Assembly (NCBI RefSeq): GCF_000717055.1
Contig: NZ_JNXI01000015.1
Location: forward strand, 248,001-312,000
DNA from: Streptomyces iakyrus
Lineage (GTDB): Bacteria; Actinomycetota; Actinomycetes; Streptomycetales; Streptomycetaceae
Length of the DNA: 64,000 bases
Reading direction: 5' to 3'
Shown: piece after piece, positions 7,815 to 16,634 of the stretch
Numbering within the stretch: the stretch's first letter is position 1
How the letters are laid out: each line of letters begins with the position of its first letter
Position numbers and translations under genes: made by a program
Notes under the pieces: model-generated
Database searches by the model: none
The model's input: only the letters and a program-made list of their open reading frames with translations
Told to the model about the DNA's origin: nothing

Positions 7815-9272
7815 TCAGTTCTTGAGCGCCGCTTGCATCATCGCCTTGGCGACCGGCGCCGCCAGGCCGTTGCCGCTGACCTCCGAGCGGGCCGCGTCCG
7901 ACTGCTCGACCATGACCGCCACGGCGACCTCCTTGCCCGACGAATCGGACTTGCCGTACGAGGTGAACCAGGCGTACGGCACCTGGCTGTTGTTCTCGCC
8001 GTGCTGGGCCGTGCCCGTCTTGCCGCCCACGGTCGCGCCCGGCACCTGGGCGTTCGTACCCGTGCCCTTGCTCACGACCGTCTCCATCGCCGACTGCAAC
8101 TGCTCGGCGGTCGAGGAGCTGACGATCTCCTTGGTGCCCGCCTCGTCGTCGTAGTCGCGCAGCACGTCACCGCCGCTGTCCGTGATCTGCGAGACCATGT
8201 GCGGCGACACCAGCTTGCCGCCGTTGGCCAGGGCGGCCGACACCATGGCCATCTGCAGCGGTGTGGCGGTGACGTCGAACTGGCCGATGCCCGTCAGGGC
8301 CGTCTGCGACGGGTCCATGTCCGACGGGTACACGCTCGTGTAGGCCCGGACCGGCACGTCCAGCGTGTCGTCGTTGAAGCCGAACTTGTCGGCCATCGCC
8401 TTCACCTTGTCCTGACCCAGCTTCACGGCCATCTTCGCGAAGACGTTGTTGCACGAGTACTCCAGCGCCGTGCGGATCGTGGCGTTCGTGCAGGGCGCGT
8501 TCGGGTTCTCGTTCGTCAGGTCGCGGCTGGTGCCCGGCAGCGTGTACGGGTCCGGGCTGTCCGTCCGCTCGTCCACCGACGAGTACAGCCCGTCCTCCAG
8601 CGCGGCCGCCGCCACGACCAGCTTGAACGTCGAACCGGGCGGCAGCGGCTGCCGCAGCGCACGGTTGACCAGTGGCTTCTCCGGGTCCGTGGTGAGCTTC
8701 TGCCAGGCCGCCCCCGCGGTGTTGGCGTCGGTCAGCGACGAGGGGTCGTACGACGGCGTCGACACGGTCGCGAGGATCTTCCCGGTCTTCGGGTCGATCG
8801 CCACGGCCCCGCCCTTCTTGTCGCCCAGCGCCTCGTAGGCGGCCTTCTGCACGTCCGGGTCGATGGTCGTGACCACGTTGCCCGGCTCGGCCCGCTGGTT
8901 GGTGAGCGTGTCCATCACGGACTTCAGCCGGCTGTCCGTGCCGTTGAGCAGATCGGTGTAGATGCCCTCCAGCTGAGTCGGGGCGTACGCCTGCGACGCG
9001 TAACCCGTCACCGCCGCGTACAGCGGACCGTCCGTGTACGTCCGCTTGTACTTCAGGTCGCCCGTCTTCGTCGGCGCCGAGCCGGTGACCGACCGGCCGC
9101 CCACGATGATGTTCCCGAGCGGCGCCGAGTACGTCTCGATCGCGTTCCGCCGGTTGTCCTTGTCGTCTGCCAGCGCCTGGCCCTCGTAGAACTGCACCCA
9201 GGTCGCCCTGACCAGCAGAGCGAACACCAGCAGCAGCGCGAAGACCGAGGCGCGCCTGATCGTCTTGTTCAT
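7815..9272 (-). CDS. Class B penicillin-binding protein (transpeptidase)
   Basis: The 485-residue protein has one N-terminal signal-anchor helix (about 9-25). The transpeptidase domain carries the three active-site motifs in order: S214-T-F-K217, S273-C-N275 and K418-T-G420. The N-terminal PBP-dimer-like region (about 45-130) is short and there are no PASTA repeats, matching the PbpA/FtsI-like class B type common in actinobacteria. It would cross-link peptidoglycan stem peptides outside the membrane and be a beta-lactam target. It is not beside ftsW/rodA or a dcw gene here, so a role in division or in sporulation is open. Confidence 0.9.
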   Translation of the reverse strand: MNKTIRRASVFALLLVFALLVRATWVQFYEGQALADDKDNRRNAIETYSAPLGNIIVGGRSVTGSAPTKTGDLKYKRTYTDGPLYAAVTGYASQAYAPTQLEGIYTDLLNGTDSRLKSVMDTLTNQRAEPGNVVTTIDPDVQKAAYEALGDKKGGAVAIDPKTGKILATVSTPSYDPSSLTDANTAGAAWQKLTTDPEKPLVNRALRQPLPPGSTFKLVVAAAALEDGLYSSVDERTDSPDPYTLPGTSRDLTNENPNAPCTNATIRTALEYSCNNVFAKMAVKLGQDKVKAMADKFGFNDDTLDVPVRAYTSVYPSDMDPSQTALTGIGQFDVTATPLQMAMVSAALANGGKLVSPHMVSQITDSGGDVLRDYDDEAGTKEIVSSSTAEQLQSAMETVVSKGTGTNAQVPGATVGGKTGTAQHGENNSQVPYAWFTSYGKSDSSGKEVAVAVMVEQSDAARSEVSGNGLAAPVAKAMMQAALKN

Positions 9273-9348
9273 TCCGAACAGGAGGACGAGCCACGCCAGG
9301 CGGAACGTTCCCGTCCGTCCCGCTTTCTCATGCGGCGGGCCGGTTTTC

Positions 9349-10011
9349 TCATCCGGCGTTCAGAAAACCGGCCTCGTACGCCGCGATCACCGCCTGCGTG
9401 CGGTCCCGGGTGCCGGTCTTGGCCAGGACCGCCGCGACGTGCGACTTCACCGTGGCCGCGCCGACCTCCATCCGGCGGGCGATCTCCGCGTTGGTCAGCC
9501 CGTGCGCCATGTGCCGCAGCACCTCCCGCTCGCGCCCCGTGAGCTTCGCCACCCAGGCGGGTGGCGCCGGGCGCGCGCGGGCGTGCTCGGTCGCGAGCGT
9601 GCGCACGGCCGCCGGGAACAGCAGGCTGTCGCTGCGCGCCACCAGCCGGACCGCCTGCACCAGCGCGTCGGCGTCCGACCGCTTCAGCAGGAACCCGGCC
9701 GCTCCGGCCCGCAGCGCGTCGTATACGTAGGAGTCGTTCTCGAACGTCGTCACGACGACGATCCGCGGTGGCTCGTCCAGCGTGGCGAGGATCTGCTCGG
9801 TGGCGCGGATCCCGTCGGTCTCCGGCATCCGCACGTCCATGAGGACGACGTCGGGCCGCGCCTCCCGCACCACCGACACCGCCTCGGCGCCCGTGGCCGC
9901 CTCGCCCACCACCTCCAGGTCCGGCTCGGCGGACAGGATGGCGCGCAGCGCGGTGCGCACCATGCGCTCGTCGTCGGCGAGGACGACACGGATCGGGGCC
10001 GGGCGGGTCAT
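9349..10011 (-). CDS. NarL/LuxR-family response regulator
   Basis: The 220-residue protein has an N-terminal receiver domain (about 7-125) with the acidic pair DD at 13-14, phospho-acceptor D59 in VVLMDVRMP, the conserved TTF and the FLLK lysine. The C-terminus is a LuxR-type helix-turn-helix (about 152-215) with LTGREREVL and GLTNAEIARRM. Its gene begins 22 nt after the kinase gene, so the two form an operon and a cognate pair. Target genes are not visible; the upstream membrane protein gene in the same operon is the first candidate. Confidence 0.92.
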   Translation of the reverse strand: MTRPAPIRVVLADDERMVRTALRAILSAEPDLEVVGEAATGAEAVSVVREARPDVVLMDVRMPETDGIRATEQILATLDEPPRIVVVTTFENDSYVYDALRAGAAGFLLKRSDADALVQAVRLVARSDSLLFPAAVRTLATEHARARPAPPAWVAKLTGREREVLRHMAHGLTNAEIARRMEVGAATVKSHVAAVLAKTGTRDRTQAVIAAYEAGFLNAG

Positions 10012-10033
10012 GCGGGTCCTCTCCTACGGGGTG

Positions 10034-11311
10034 TCATACGGGCCTGTACGCGTCCTGTCCTACGGGTCCTGTCATCGGCAGCGTCGCGTGCAGCCGCCAG
10101 GTCCGCGTCCCGGTCGGTCCGGCCGTCGCGGTGCCGCCCAGCAGCCTGGCCCGGTCCGCCATGCCGCGCAGTCCGTGGCCGCCCCCGGCGCGGGAGGGCG
10201 CGGGGCGGTCCACCGGGTTCTCCACGGTGATCTCCAGCGCCCCGCCCGTCACCGTGATCCGCAGCTCCACGGCGGCCCGCTCACCGGCGTGCTTGAGGGC
10301 GTTGCTCAGCCCCTCCTGCACGATGCGGTAGGCCTCGCGGGACAGCAGCGGGGGCAGCGCCTCCGGGTCGGCGTCCACGGTCGCGCGCACCCGCTGTCCG
10401 CCCGCCCGGGTGCGCCGCAGCAGGCCGTCGAGGTCGGCGGCGAGGGTCGGCGCCGGGGCCGTGCCGGGGGCGTCGCCCTCACGCAGCACACCCAGCACGG
10501 CGTCCAGTTCACCGACGGTGCGCCGGGTGGTGTCCTCGATCGCGGCGAGGGCCTCGCGGACGAACTCCGGGTCGCTGTCGAGGACCCGGCGGGCGGCGCT
10601 CGCCTGGAGGGTGACCGCGCTCAGGGCGTGACCGACGGAGTCGTGCAGCTCGCGCGCCAGCCGGTTGCGTACGGCGAGGTCCGCGGCGCGCGCCTCGGCG
10701 GCGGCGAGCCGCTCCCGGGGCGTGGGACCGAGCAGCGGCGGCGCCCAGCGGGCCAGCAGCGCGCCGCAGCCGGCCGCACAGCCGGCCAGGGCCACCAGCG
10801 AGAGCGCGCCCGCGACGGGAGCGAGCGCCAACGCCCAGGTGTGGTCCAGGACTTCGGGCAGCCCGAGCCGGTCGCCGCGCAGCCCTGCGTGGACCGGCAG
10901 CACGATCAGCACGGTGGCGAACGGCGGCAGTGCCAGCGACATCCCGGCGATGATCCCGCCGAACCCGAGATGCAACGTGAACCAGGCCGCCGTACGGCCC
11001 TTCTCGCCCCGGGTCCGCGCCGGGGTGAGGGCGAGCCGGTCCGCGTCCACACCGCACAGCCAGCGGACGGCCGCCGCCTCCAGCGGCCGGGTCAGCGGGA
11101 ACAGCGAGGTGACGGCCGCGAGCGGCAGGCCCACGCCGAACGAGGCGAGCTGGAGGGGCAAGGACCCGAAGACGTCCGTGGCGCCGGTGAGCGGGCCGAC
11201 GACCACCGAGCCGACCAGGACGTACGGCATGGCCAGCGCACCGCCGAGGATCAGATGGATCCACCGCAGGCGCGCCCGCCGGCCGAACAGCAGCCGGGCG
11301 AATGCGCTCAC
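10034..11311 (-). CDS. Sensor histidine kinase, HisKA_3 family
   Basis: The 425-residue protein begins at a GTG that overlaps the preceding stop (GTGA). The N-terminal half has about five or six hydrophobic helices (residues 20-185) and no large extracytoplasmic sensor loop, suggesting membrane-embedded sensing. The dimerisation domain has phospho-acceptor H223 in ARELHDSVGHALS. The ATPase domain shows the N box around N337 (EGLSNALKHAGE) and the G box GGGHGLRGM at about 377-385. It should phosphorylate D59 of the adjacent NarL-type regulator. The stimulus is unknown. Confidence 0.92.
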   Translation of the reverse strand: MSAFARLLFGRRARLRWIHLILGGALAMPYVLVGSVVVGPLTGATDVFGSLPLQLASFGVGLPLAAVTSLFPLTRPLEAAAVRWLCGVDADRLALTPARTRGEKGRTAAWFTLHLGFGGIIAGMSLALPPFATVLIVLPVHAGLRGDRLGLPEVLDHTWALALAPVAGALSLVALAGCAAGCGALLARWAPPLLGPTPRERLAAAEARAADLAVRNRLARELHDSVGHALSAVTLQASAARRVLDSDPEFVREALAAIEDTTRRTVGELDAVLGVLREGDAPGTAPAPTLAADLDGLLRRTRAGGQRVRATVDADPEALPPLLSREAYRIVQEGLSNALKHAGERAAVELRITVTGGALEITVENPVDRPAPSRAGGGHGLRGMADRARLLGGTATAGPTGTRTWRLHATLPMTGPVGQDAYRPV

Positions 11312-12309
11312 GCCGCCCGGCGCGCGGCCCCGGCCGACCGCTCCGCAAAGTGGTAGGCGCCGATGGCGGCGACGAGGAGGCCCACGAGCATCTGGCCAGC
11401 GTAGGCGAGATGCATCGGCGGCGTGGGGCGGTCTGCGAGGTCCGCCACGCGGCCGAGCGAGGCCAGCGACAGCCAGCCGCCCCAGCAGGCCACGGCACCC
11501 GAGCCGACCCAGGCGAGAGCGAGCGGTACCGACACGGGCAGGGTCCGGCCGCGCCGGAACGCCAGCAGCACGGCACCGGCGACCGCCGCGAGGAGGAACA
11601 CGACGTACAGGGCCTCCAGGACGTAGAACTCCCCGCCCCGCTCCGCCGCCCGCCCGTCACGCAGGCCGGCGGAGACGCCGCAGGCCCACAGGGCGTGGAG
11701 GGTGAGCGGCGGCAGGGCGAGCACGGCGGCGGCCACGGCGAGCACCCGGTGGGCCGGGCCGAGGGAACCGGCGGGCAGCTCCCGCACCCGCCCGCGCCAC
11801 AGGTGCCCCCAGCGGTCCCGGGCGTAGAGGGCGAAGAGGCCGCCCAGGGCGAGCCCCTGCGCGATGAACCCCGTGTACACGACGGTGAACACCCACTCCT
11901 CCAGGAACGCTTCCCGGCCGGCGGACGGGACACCGCCGCCGAACGCCCTCACCATCAGCTGGGCCGGGAACCCGGCCATGATCGGCGCGAGCAGCCCGGT
12001 CGCGACCCACACGGGCAACACGAGCAGCCACGCGGGCACCCGCAGTCCCCACGGCCGGGTCAGCACCAGCGCCAGCACGATCACCCCGCTGTCCACCAGG
12101 ACCGAGAGGCCGTTGATCACGGCCATGCCGGCCCGGTCGTCGAGCAGCGCGCTGCCCGCGGGTATCCCGATGTGACTCCCGGCGACCCAGGCCGCTTTGA
12201 GGGCGAGGTACGGCACACAGGAGACGACGGCGACAGCACGCAGGACGCGCCGGGTGCGGCCGGGACCGGCGGGGCGTGGAGCGGCGAGGGGAGCGATCGA
12301 CTGCGTCAT
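11308..12309 (-). CDS. Polytopic membrane protein coupled to a two-component system
   Basis: I do not recognise the family. The chosen ATG at 12309 gives 333 residues, starting MTQSIAPLAAPRP. Eight or nine hydrophobic segments follow, with a C-terminal basic tail. The frame is open further upstream, but that part is Pro/Gly/Arg-rich and lacks coding character. Its stop overlaps the histidine-kinase GTG, so all three genes are translationally linked. It may help the kinase sense its signal or be the first target; this is inferred only from coupling. Confidence 0.65.
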   Translation of the reverse strand: MTQSIAPLAAPRPAGPGRTRRVLRAVAVVSCVPYLALKAAWVAGSHIGIPAGSALLDDRAGMAVINGLSVLVDSGVIVLALVLTRPWGLRVPAWLLVLPVWVATGLLAPIMAGFPAQLMVRAFGGGVPSAGREAFLEEWVFTVVYTGFIAQGLALGGLFALYARDRWGHLWRGRVRELPAGSLGPAHRVLAVAAAVLALPPLTLHALWACGVSAGLRDGRAAERGGEFYVLEALYVVFLLAAVAGAVLLAFRRGRTLPVSVPLALAWVGSGAVACWGGWLSLASLGRVADLADRPTPPMHLAYAGQMLVGLLVAAIGAYHFAERSAGAARRAA

Positions 12310-12398
12310 GCGGTCAGGCTCCCGCGGGAGGGGCCGGGGGCACCTCCTGCCCGGCGACGATCCGCATCCGCCGGGCGGGGGAGAGGCGGGAGGCCCGC

Positions 12399-12872
12399 TC
12401 AGCCCTCCAGGAGGAGCACCGTCTCGTCTATCTCGGCGCCGCGGGCCGGGGCGTACCCCCGGGCCGCCGCCGACACGCGGAACCCGCACTTCTCCAGCAC
12501 GCGCAGCGACCCCGCGTTGTCCGCCGCCGCCCGCGCGTACAGCGGGCGCTCGGGGACCTCGGCGAGCAGCGCCCGCAGGGCCTGCGTGGCGATGCCCTTG
12601 CCCCAGTACGCGCGGTCGATCCAGTACGTCACCTCGCGCTCGCCCGGCACCCCGTACACCCCCGCGCTGCCGACCACGTCCCCGTCGGCCAGGACCGTAC
12701 GGACGACGACGTCGGGCGAGGAGCGCATCCGGGACCAGCGGGTGTCGAAGGCGGCCCGGTCGGCCGGATCCTCCGAGGTGAAGGCCGCCATGCTCAGGGA
12801 CTCGGGGTCGTTCATCTGCCGGAAGAAGACCGGCAGATCGCTGTCGTGGACCGGGCGCAGCTCGACGTTCAT
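12399..12872 (-). CDS. GNAT-family N-acetyltransferase
   Basis: The 157-residue protein has the GNAT fold signatures: an N-terminal strand with LRPVHDSDLP, the acetyl-CoA pyrophosphate loop region YWGKGIATQALRALL, and the NAGSLRVLEKCGF motif. It resembles the RimJ/RimL-like group, but the acceptor cannot be identified. It lies only 3 nt from the stop of the IclR gene on the same strand and may be read through from it. Confidence 0.85.
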   Translation of the reverse strand: MNVELRPVHDSDLPVFFRQMNDPESLSMAAFTSEDPADRAAFDTRWSRMRSSPDVVVRTVLADGDVVGSAGVYGVPGEREVTYWIDRAYWGKGIATQALRALLAEVPERPLYARAAADNAGSLRVLEKCGFRVSAAARGYAPARGAEIDETVLLLEG

Positions 12873-12875
12873 GCC

Positions 12876-13649
12876 TCAGAGCCTACGGGTGGCCAGTGTC
12901 AGCCGGTCCCGGGCGTCGAACAGCGCGTCCTTGACCAGCTGTTCGTGCGCCGGGGTCAGCCGCGCCACCGGCACCGAGCAGCTGATCGCGTCCCGCGCCG
13001 GCGTGCGGTAGGGGATCGCCACGCCGAAGCAGCGCAGCCCCAGCGTGTTCTCCTCGCGGTCCACGGCGAAGCCCTGCTCCCGGACCTGGCGCAGCTCCTC
13101 GATGAGCTTCTCCCGGTCGGTGATGGTGTGTTCGGTCAGGGCGGGCAGCGTCTCCGGGAGCATCTTGCGCACCTGCTCGTCCGAGTACGTGCTCAGCAGC
13201 GCCTTGCCGAGGGACGTGGAGTGCGCGGGCAGCCGGCGGCCGACCCGGGTGAAGGGACGCAGGTAGTGCTGGGACTGGCGGGTGGCCAGATAGACGACGT
13301 TCGTGCCGTCGAGGCGGGCGAGGTGGATCGTCTCGGTGGTGTCGTCCGAGAGCCGGTCCAGGGTCGGGCGGGCCGCCGCGACGACCTCGTCGCCGTCGAT
13401 GTACGAGGTGCCGACCAGCAGGGCCCGCACGCCGATGCCGTACCGCGTGCCCGTCGCGTCCGTCTCCACCCAGCCCAGCTCGACCAAGGTGCGCAGCAGC
13501 ATGTAGAGGCTGGACTTGGGATACCCGACGGCCTCCTGGACCGCCGCGAGGGAGTGCATGCCGGGGCGTCCGGCGAAGTATTCGAGCAGTTCAACCGTTC
13601 TCACCGCGGACTTGACCTGCGCCCCGCCGCCCGTCTCGCCAGCCGACAT
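12876..13649 (-). CDS. IclR-family transcriptional regulator
   Basis: The chosen ATG at 13649 gives 257 residues, with an N-terminal winged helix-turn-helix (about 10-75: VKSAVRTVELLEYFAG, YPKSSLYMLLRTL) and an IclR effector-binding domain (about 85-250) containing LGKALLS and the late AISCSVPV segment. It is divergent from an aldehyde dehydrogenase gene, with a palindrome in between, the classic layout of an IclR repressor and its target. A much longer open frame extends 5' of this start through the neighbouring gene but is antisense noise. The effector is probably an acid derived from sugar breakdown; this is inference. Confidence 0.9.
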   Translation of the reverse strand: MSAGETGGGAQVKSAVRTVELLEYFAGRPGMHSLAAVQEAVGYPKSSLYMLLRTLVELGWVETDATGTRYGIGVRALLVGTSYIDGDEVVAAARPTLDRLSDDTTETIHLARLDGTNVVYLATRQSQHYLRPFTRVGRRLPAHSTSLGKALLSTYSDEQVRKMLPETLPALTEHTITDREKLIEELRQVREQGFAVDREENTLGLRCFGVAIPYRTPARDAISCSVPVARLTPAHEQLVKDALFDARDRLTLATRRL

Positions 13650-13711
13650 CGCCCTTGACCCCTTCGTTGGACGGGAAATAGTCTCCACAGCATATTCATC
13701 ATCAGAGACAG

Positions 13712-13729
13712 CGTTCAGTATATCGAACG
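13712..13729. promoter_or_regulatory. Candidate IclR operator
   Basis: CGTTCAGTATATCGAACG has perfect 5-bp arms (CGTTC/GAACG) around an AT-rich centre, midway between the divergent IclR and aldehyde dehydrogenase genes. Palindromes of this GTTC-N-GAAC form are common IclR-family targets. Confidence 0.5.
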
Positions 13730-13781
13730 TCCCTGGTGGATGACCCAGTACTGCGGCAATACATGTGTGGAGGGACCCGCG

Positions 13782-15311
13782 GTGGCAGCAGCACCAGTCT
13801 GGAGTGTCGACCCCCGAACCGGGAAGCAGCGTGAACAGGTTGCGGTGGAGGCCACAGCCCAGGAGGTGGACGCCGCCGTCCGTGCCGCGCACGAGGCGCG
13901 CGGCGCGCTCGCGGACCGCACGGTCCGCGCGGCCTTCCTGCGCAGCGCCGCCGAGGAGCTGGAGGCGGCCAAGGACGGTCTCGTCGAGACCGCCGACGCC
14001 GAGACCGCGCTCGGCCCGGTCCGGCTGACCGGCGAGCTCGCCCGCACCTGCTACCAGCTGCGGGCCTTCGCGGACATCGTCGACGAGGGCGCCTTCCTCG
14101 ACGTCGTCATCAACCACCCCGACGACACCGCGACGCCGCCGATCCCGGACCTGCGCCGCTACAAGGTGGCGCTGGGCGTCGTCGCCGTCTACTCGGCGTC
14201 GAACTTCCCCTTCGCCTTCTCCGTCGCGGGCGGCGACACCGCGAGCGCCCTCGCCGCCGGCTGCCCGGTCGTCGTCAAGTCCCACCCGGACCACCCGGCC
14301 CTGTCCGAGTACGTCGCCAAGGTGCTGCGCCGTGCCGCCGCCCGGCACGACATCCCCGAGGGCGTCGTGGGTCTGGTCCACGGCTTCGAGGCGGGCGTCG
14401 AGCTGATCAAGCACCCGCTGGTGGCGGCGGCCGGCTTCACCGGCTCCGTGCGCGGTGGCCGCGCCCTCTTCGACGCGGCGGCGGCCCGCCCGGTCCCGAT
14501 CCCCTTCCACGGCGAGCTGGGCTCCCTGAACCCGGTCGTCGTCACCGAGGCCGCAGCCGCCGAGCGGGCCGAGGCGATCGGCGCCGGACTCGCGGGTTCG
14601 ATGACGCTGGGCGTCGGCCAGTTCTGCGTGAAGCCCGGCCTCGTCCTCGCCCCGGCCGGCGCCGCGGGCGACGCCCTGCTGAAGTCCCTGACCGACGCCG
14701 TGAGCGACACCGACGCCGGGGTCCTGCTCGACCACCGCATGCGCGACAACTTCGTGGCCGGCGTCGCCGAGCGGGCCGGGCTGCCCGACGTCGACTCCCC
14801 GGTCACCCCCGGCGCGGGGGGCGAGCACACCGTCAGTGCGGGCTTCCTCACGGTGCCGGCGAGCAGGCTGGCCACGGAGGGCGAGCACGACCTGCTCCTG
14901 GAGGAGTGCTTCGGGCCGGTCACCGTGGTGGCCCGCTACGAGGACGAGGCCGAGGTGAAGTCGGTGCTGTCGCGGCTGCCCGGCAACCTCACGGCGACGG
15001 TGCAGCTGTCCGAGGAGGAGGCGGCCGGCCAGGGCCGGGGCGCCGAGATCCTCGCGGAGCTGACGCCGCTGGCGGGGCGGGTGCTGGTGAACGGCTGGCC
15101 CACGGGTGTCGCCGTCGCGCCGGCCCAGCACCACGGCGGGCCGTACCCGGCCACGACGTCGACGTCCACGTCGGTGGGTGGGACGGCGATCGAGCGGTGG
15201 ATGCGGCCTGTTGCCTATCAGAACGCCCCCGAGGCGTTGCTGCCGGCGGAGCTGCGGGACGAGAACCCGCTGGGGCTGCCCCGGCGGTTCAACGGGCGTC
15301 TGGAGCGTTAG
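13782..15311 (+). CDS. NADP-type aldehyde dehydrogenase, alpha-ketoglutarate semialdehyde dehydrogenase-like
   Basis: The GTG at 13782 has a good GGAGGGA site at 13769-13775 and gives 509 residues; an in-frame ATG at 13740 lacks such a site. Aldehyde dehydrogenase landmarks are SASNFPFAFSVAGGDTASALAAG, the glutamate in FHGELGSLNP and the catalytic cysteine in GQFCVKPG. The sequence type is that of ketoglutarate semialdehyde / fatty aldehyde dehydrogenases, which finish oxidative pentose, uronate or glucarate breakdown. No dehydratase partner is adjacent. The divergent IclR gene probably controls it. A sugar-acid role fits the nearby pectinolytic genes but is not proven. Confidence 0.85.
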   Translation: MAAAPVWSVDPRTGKQREQVAVEATAQEVDAAVRAAHEARGALADRTVRAAFLRSAAEELEAAKDGLVETADAETALGPVRLTGELARTCYQLRAFADIVDEGAFLDVVINHPDDTATPPIPDLRRYKVALGVVAVYSASNFPFAFSVAGGDTASALAAGCPVVVKSHPDHPALSEYVAKVLRRAAARHDIPEGVVGLVHGFEAGVELIKHPLVAAAGFTGSVRGGRALFDAAAARPVPIPFHGELGSLNPVVVTEAAAAERAEAIGAGLAGSMTLGVGQFCVKPGLVLAPAGAAGDALLKSLTDAVSDTDAGVLLDHRMRDNFVAGVAERAGLPDVDSPVTPGAGGEHTVSAGFLTVPASRLATEGEHDLLLEECFGPVTVVARYEDEAEVKSVLSRLPGNLTATVQLSEEEAAGQGRGAEILAELTPLAGRVLVNGWPTGVAVAPAQHHGGPYPATTSTSTSVGGTAIERWMRPVAYQNAPEALLPAELRDENPLGLPRRFNGRLER

Positions 15312-15315
15312 CGTC

Positions 15316-15387
15316 GTCGGGGTGCGGGTGGTTCGCGGGCTGCCGGTGCGTCGTGGCCGTTCGCGCAGTTCCCCGCGCCCCTGAAGG
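15316..15387. repeat. Common Streptomyces intergenic repeat
   Basis: The stretch GGTGCGGGTGGTTCGCGGGC followed by GCGCAGTTCCCCGCGCCCCT matches, from memory, a very abundant dispersed intergenic sequence of Streptomyces genomes, usually found just after genes. It contains self-complementary GCGC/GGGG segments and may act as a processed hairpin. Confidence 0.55.
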
Positions 15388-15410
15388 ACGTGTCTGGAAG
15401 AGTGAGCCGA

Positions 15411-16019
15411 ATGGATCTCGAACTTCCCGAACTGCCGTTTCCCCTGCGCTCCTACGGGCCCCAGGCCCACTGGTCCTATGAGGACGGCGTGCTCACCGGG
15501 TGGGCCGGGGCGCGGCAGGACCGGTTCGTGCCGCCCACCGGTGAGGGGCTGGACCCCGCGTCCGACGCGCCCCGGCTGCTCGGGGCGCCGGAGGGCGACT
15601 TCCAGCTGATCGCCAAGGTCACCGTCGGGTTCGGCGCGGCCTTCGACGCCGGGGTGCTCTACGTCCACGTGGGGGAGCGGGCCTGGGCCAAGCTCTGCCT
15701 GGAGTACTCCCCGGACGTCCCCACCGTCTGCACGGTGGTGACCCGGGGTCACTCCGACGACGCCAACTCCTTCACGGTGGAGGGAAGTTCGGTCTGGCTG
15801 CGGGTGAGCCGCACCGGCCGCGCCTTCGCCTTCCACGCCTCCCGCGACGGCGAACGCTGGACCTTCGTCCGCCTCTTCACCCTCGGAGAGGAGAAGGAGA
15901 CGGACGCGGCCCTCGTCGGCTTCATGGCCCAGTCCCCGATGGGGGAGGGCTGCGTGGTGACGTACGACCACATCGAGTTCCGGCCGAGCTGGCCGGACGA
16001 CCTGCGCGACGGCAGCTGA
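15411..16019 (+). CDS. DUF1349 family protein (YesU-like lectin/glucanase fold)
   Basis: The 202-residue protein starts at an ATG with GGAAGAG at 15396-15402. It shows the DUF1349 pattern: a Trp-containing N-terminus, FQLIAKVTVGFGAAFDAGVLYVHVGERAWAKL-type beta strands (about 62-95) and a late TYDHIEF strand. The family has a concanavalin-like jelly roll and no established enzyme activity; a carbohydrate-related role is often assumed. There is no signal peptide, so it is cytosolic. Confidence 0.8.
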   Translation: MDLELPELPFPLRSYGPQAHWSYEDGVLTGWAGARQDRFVPPTGEGLDPASDAPRLLGAPEGDFQLIAKVTVGFGAAFDAGVLYVHVGERAWAKLCLEYSPDVPTVCTVVTRGHSDDANSFTVEGSSVWLRVSRTGRAFAFHASRDGERWTFVRLFTLGEEKETDAALVGFMAQSPMGEGCVVTYDHIEFRPSWPDDLRDGS

Positions 16020-16065
16020 GGGCCGGCCGGGAACCGCGTCCCGGCCCGGTCTCGTCCTCCGTTGC

Positions 16066-16560
16066 ATGATCAACGACCGAGTGATACCCGACCGTGTGAT
16101 CCGCACCGTCCTGCCCGCGGAGGTGGCGGACGTCGTCGCGCTGCACGCGCGGGCCCGGGCCACCTACTACCCCGACGGGCTGCCGCAGGACGGCACCGAC
16201 TGGTCCGCCACCTGGCGCAGCGCCCTCACGCGGCAGGACGGCCGGGTGCTGTGCGTCGTGGAGGGGGGCCGGATCGTCGGGCTGGCCTCCTTCCACGTCC
16301 CCGAGGACACCCCGGCGGACACGGTGAAACTGTTCCAGTTCCACGTCGACCCCGACCACTGGCGCCATGGCATCGGCAGCGCGCTGCACGCGGCCTGCGT
16401 GGAGGAGTGGCAGGCCGACGGCAGGCGTACGGCCGTGCTCGACGTGCACGTGGACAACGTGCGGGCCCAGGGGTTCTACCGGCGGCAGGGCTGGGTCCCG
16501 GAACCGGCCGGACCGGGAGATCACCACCTGCGCATGCGGTTCGTCCTGCCCGGGGAATGA
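16066..16560 (+). CDS. GNAT-family N-acetyltransferase
   Basis: The 164-residue protein carries the central GNAT motif KLFQFHVDPDHWRHGIGSAL (acetyl-CoA-binding loop) and the C-terminal VDNVRAQGFYRRQGW signature. The N-terminal R.VLPAEVADVVALHARARATYY is typical of small single-domain acetyltransferases. The start has no strong ribosome binding site, and a GTG 15 nt further in is possible. The substrate is unknown. Confidence 0.85.
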   Translation: MINDRVIPDRVIRTVLPAEVADVVALHARARATYYPDGLPQDGTDWSATWRSALTRQDGRVLCVVEGGRIVGLASFHVPEDTPADTVKLFQFHVDPDHWRHGIGSALHAACVEEWQADGRRTAVLDVHVDNVRAQGFYRRQGWVPEPAGPGDHHLRMRFVLPGE

Positions 16561-16634
16561 AGCGCCCTGCTTGAACGTTCATGTACCTGGCGGAGGAAGT
16601 CTCCGTACCCGTACGATCTGGAGAGAACCGAGAC

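Noticed and set aside
13740..13781. Aldehyde dehydrogenase starting at the ATG at 13740
   Set aside because: The GTG at 13782 has a strong ribosome binding site and the protein family begins there; 13740 has none.
12876..15311. Assigning the IclR/aldehyde dehydrogenase pair firmly to galacturonate use
   Set aside because: Family and distance to the pectin genes are suggestive only; no dehydratase, isomerase or transporter for uronates lies beside them.
13650..16163. Very long minus-strand open frame continuing 5' of the IclR gene
   Set aside because: It runs antisense through the aldehyde dehydrogenase and DUF1349 genes; high GC content creates such frames. The composition is Arg/Gly/Val-rich with no domain.
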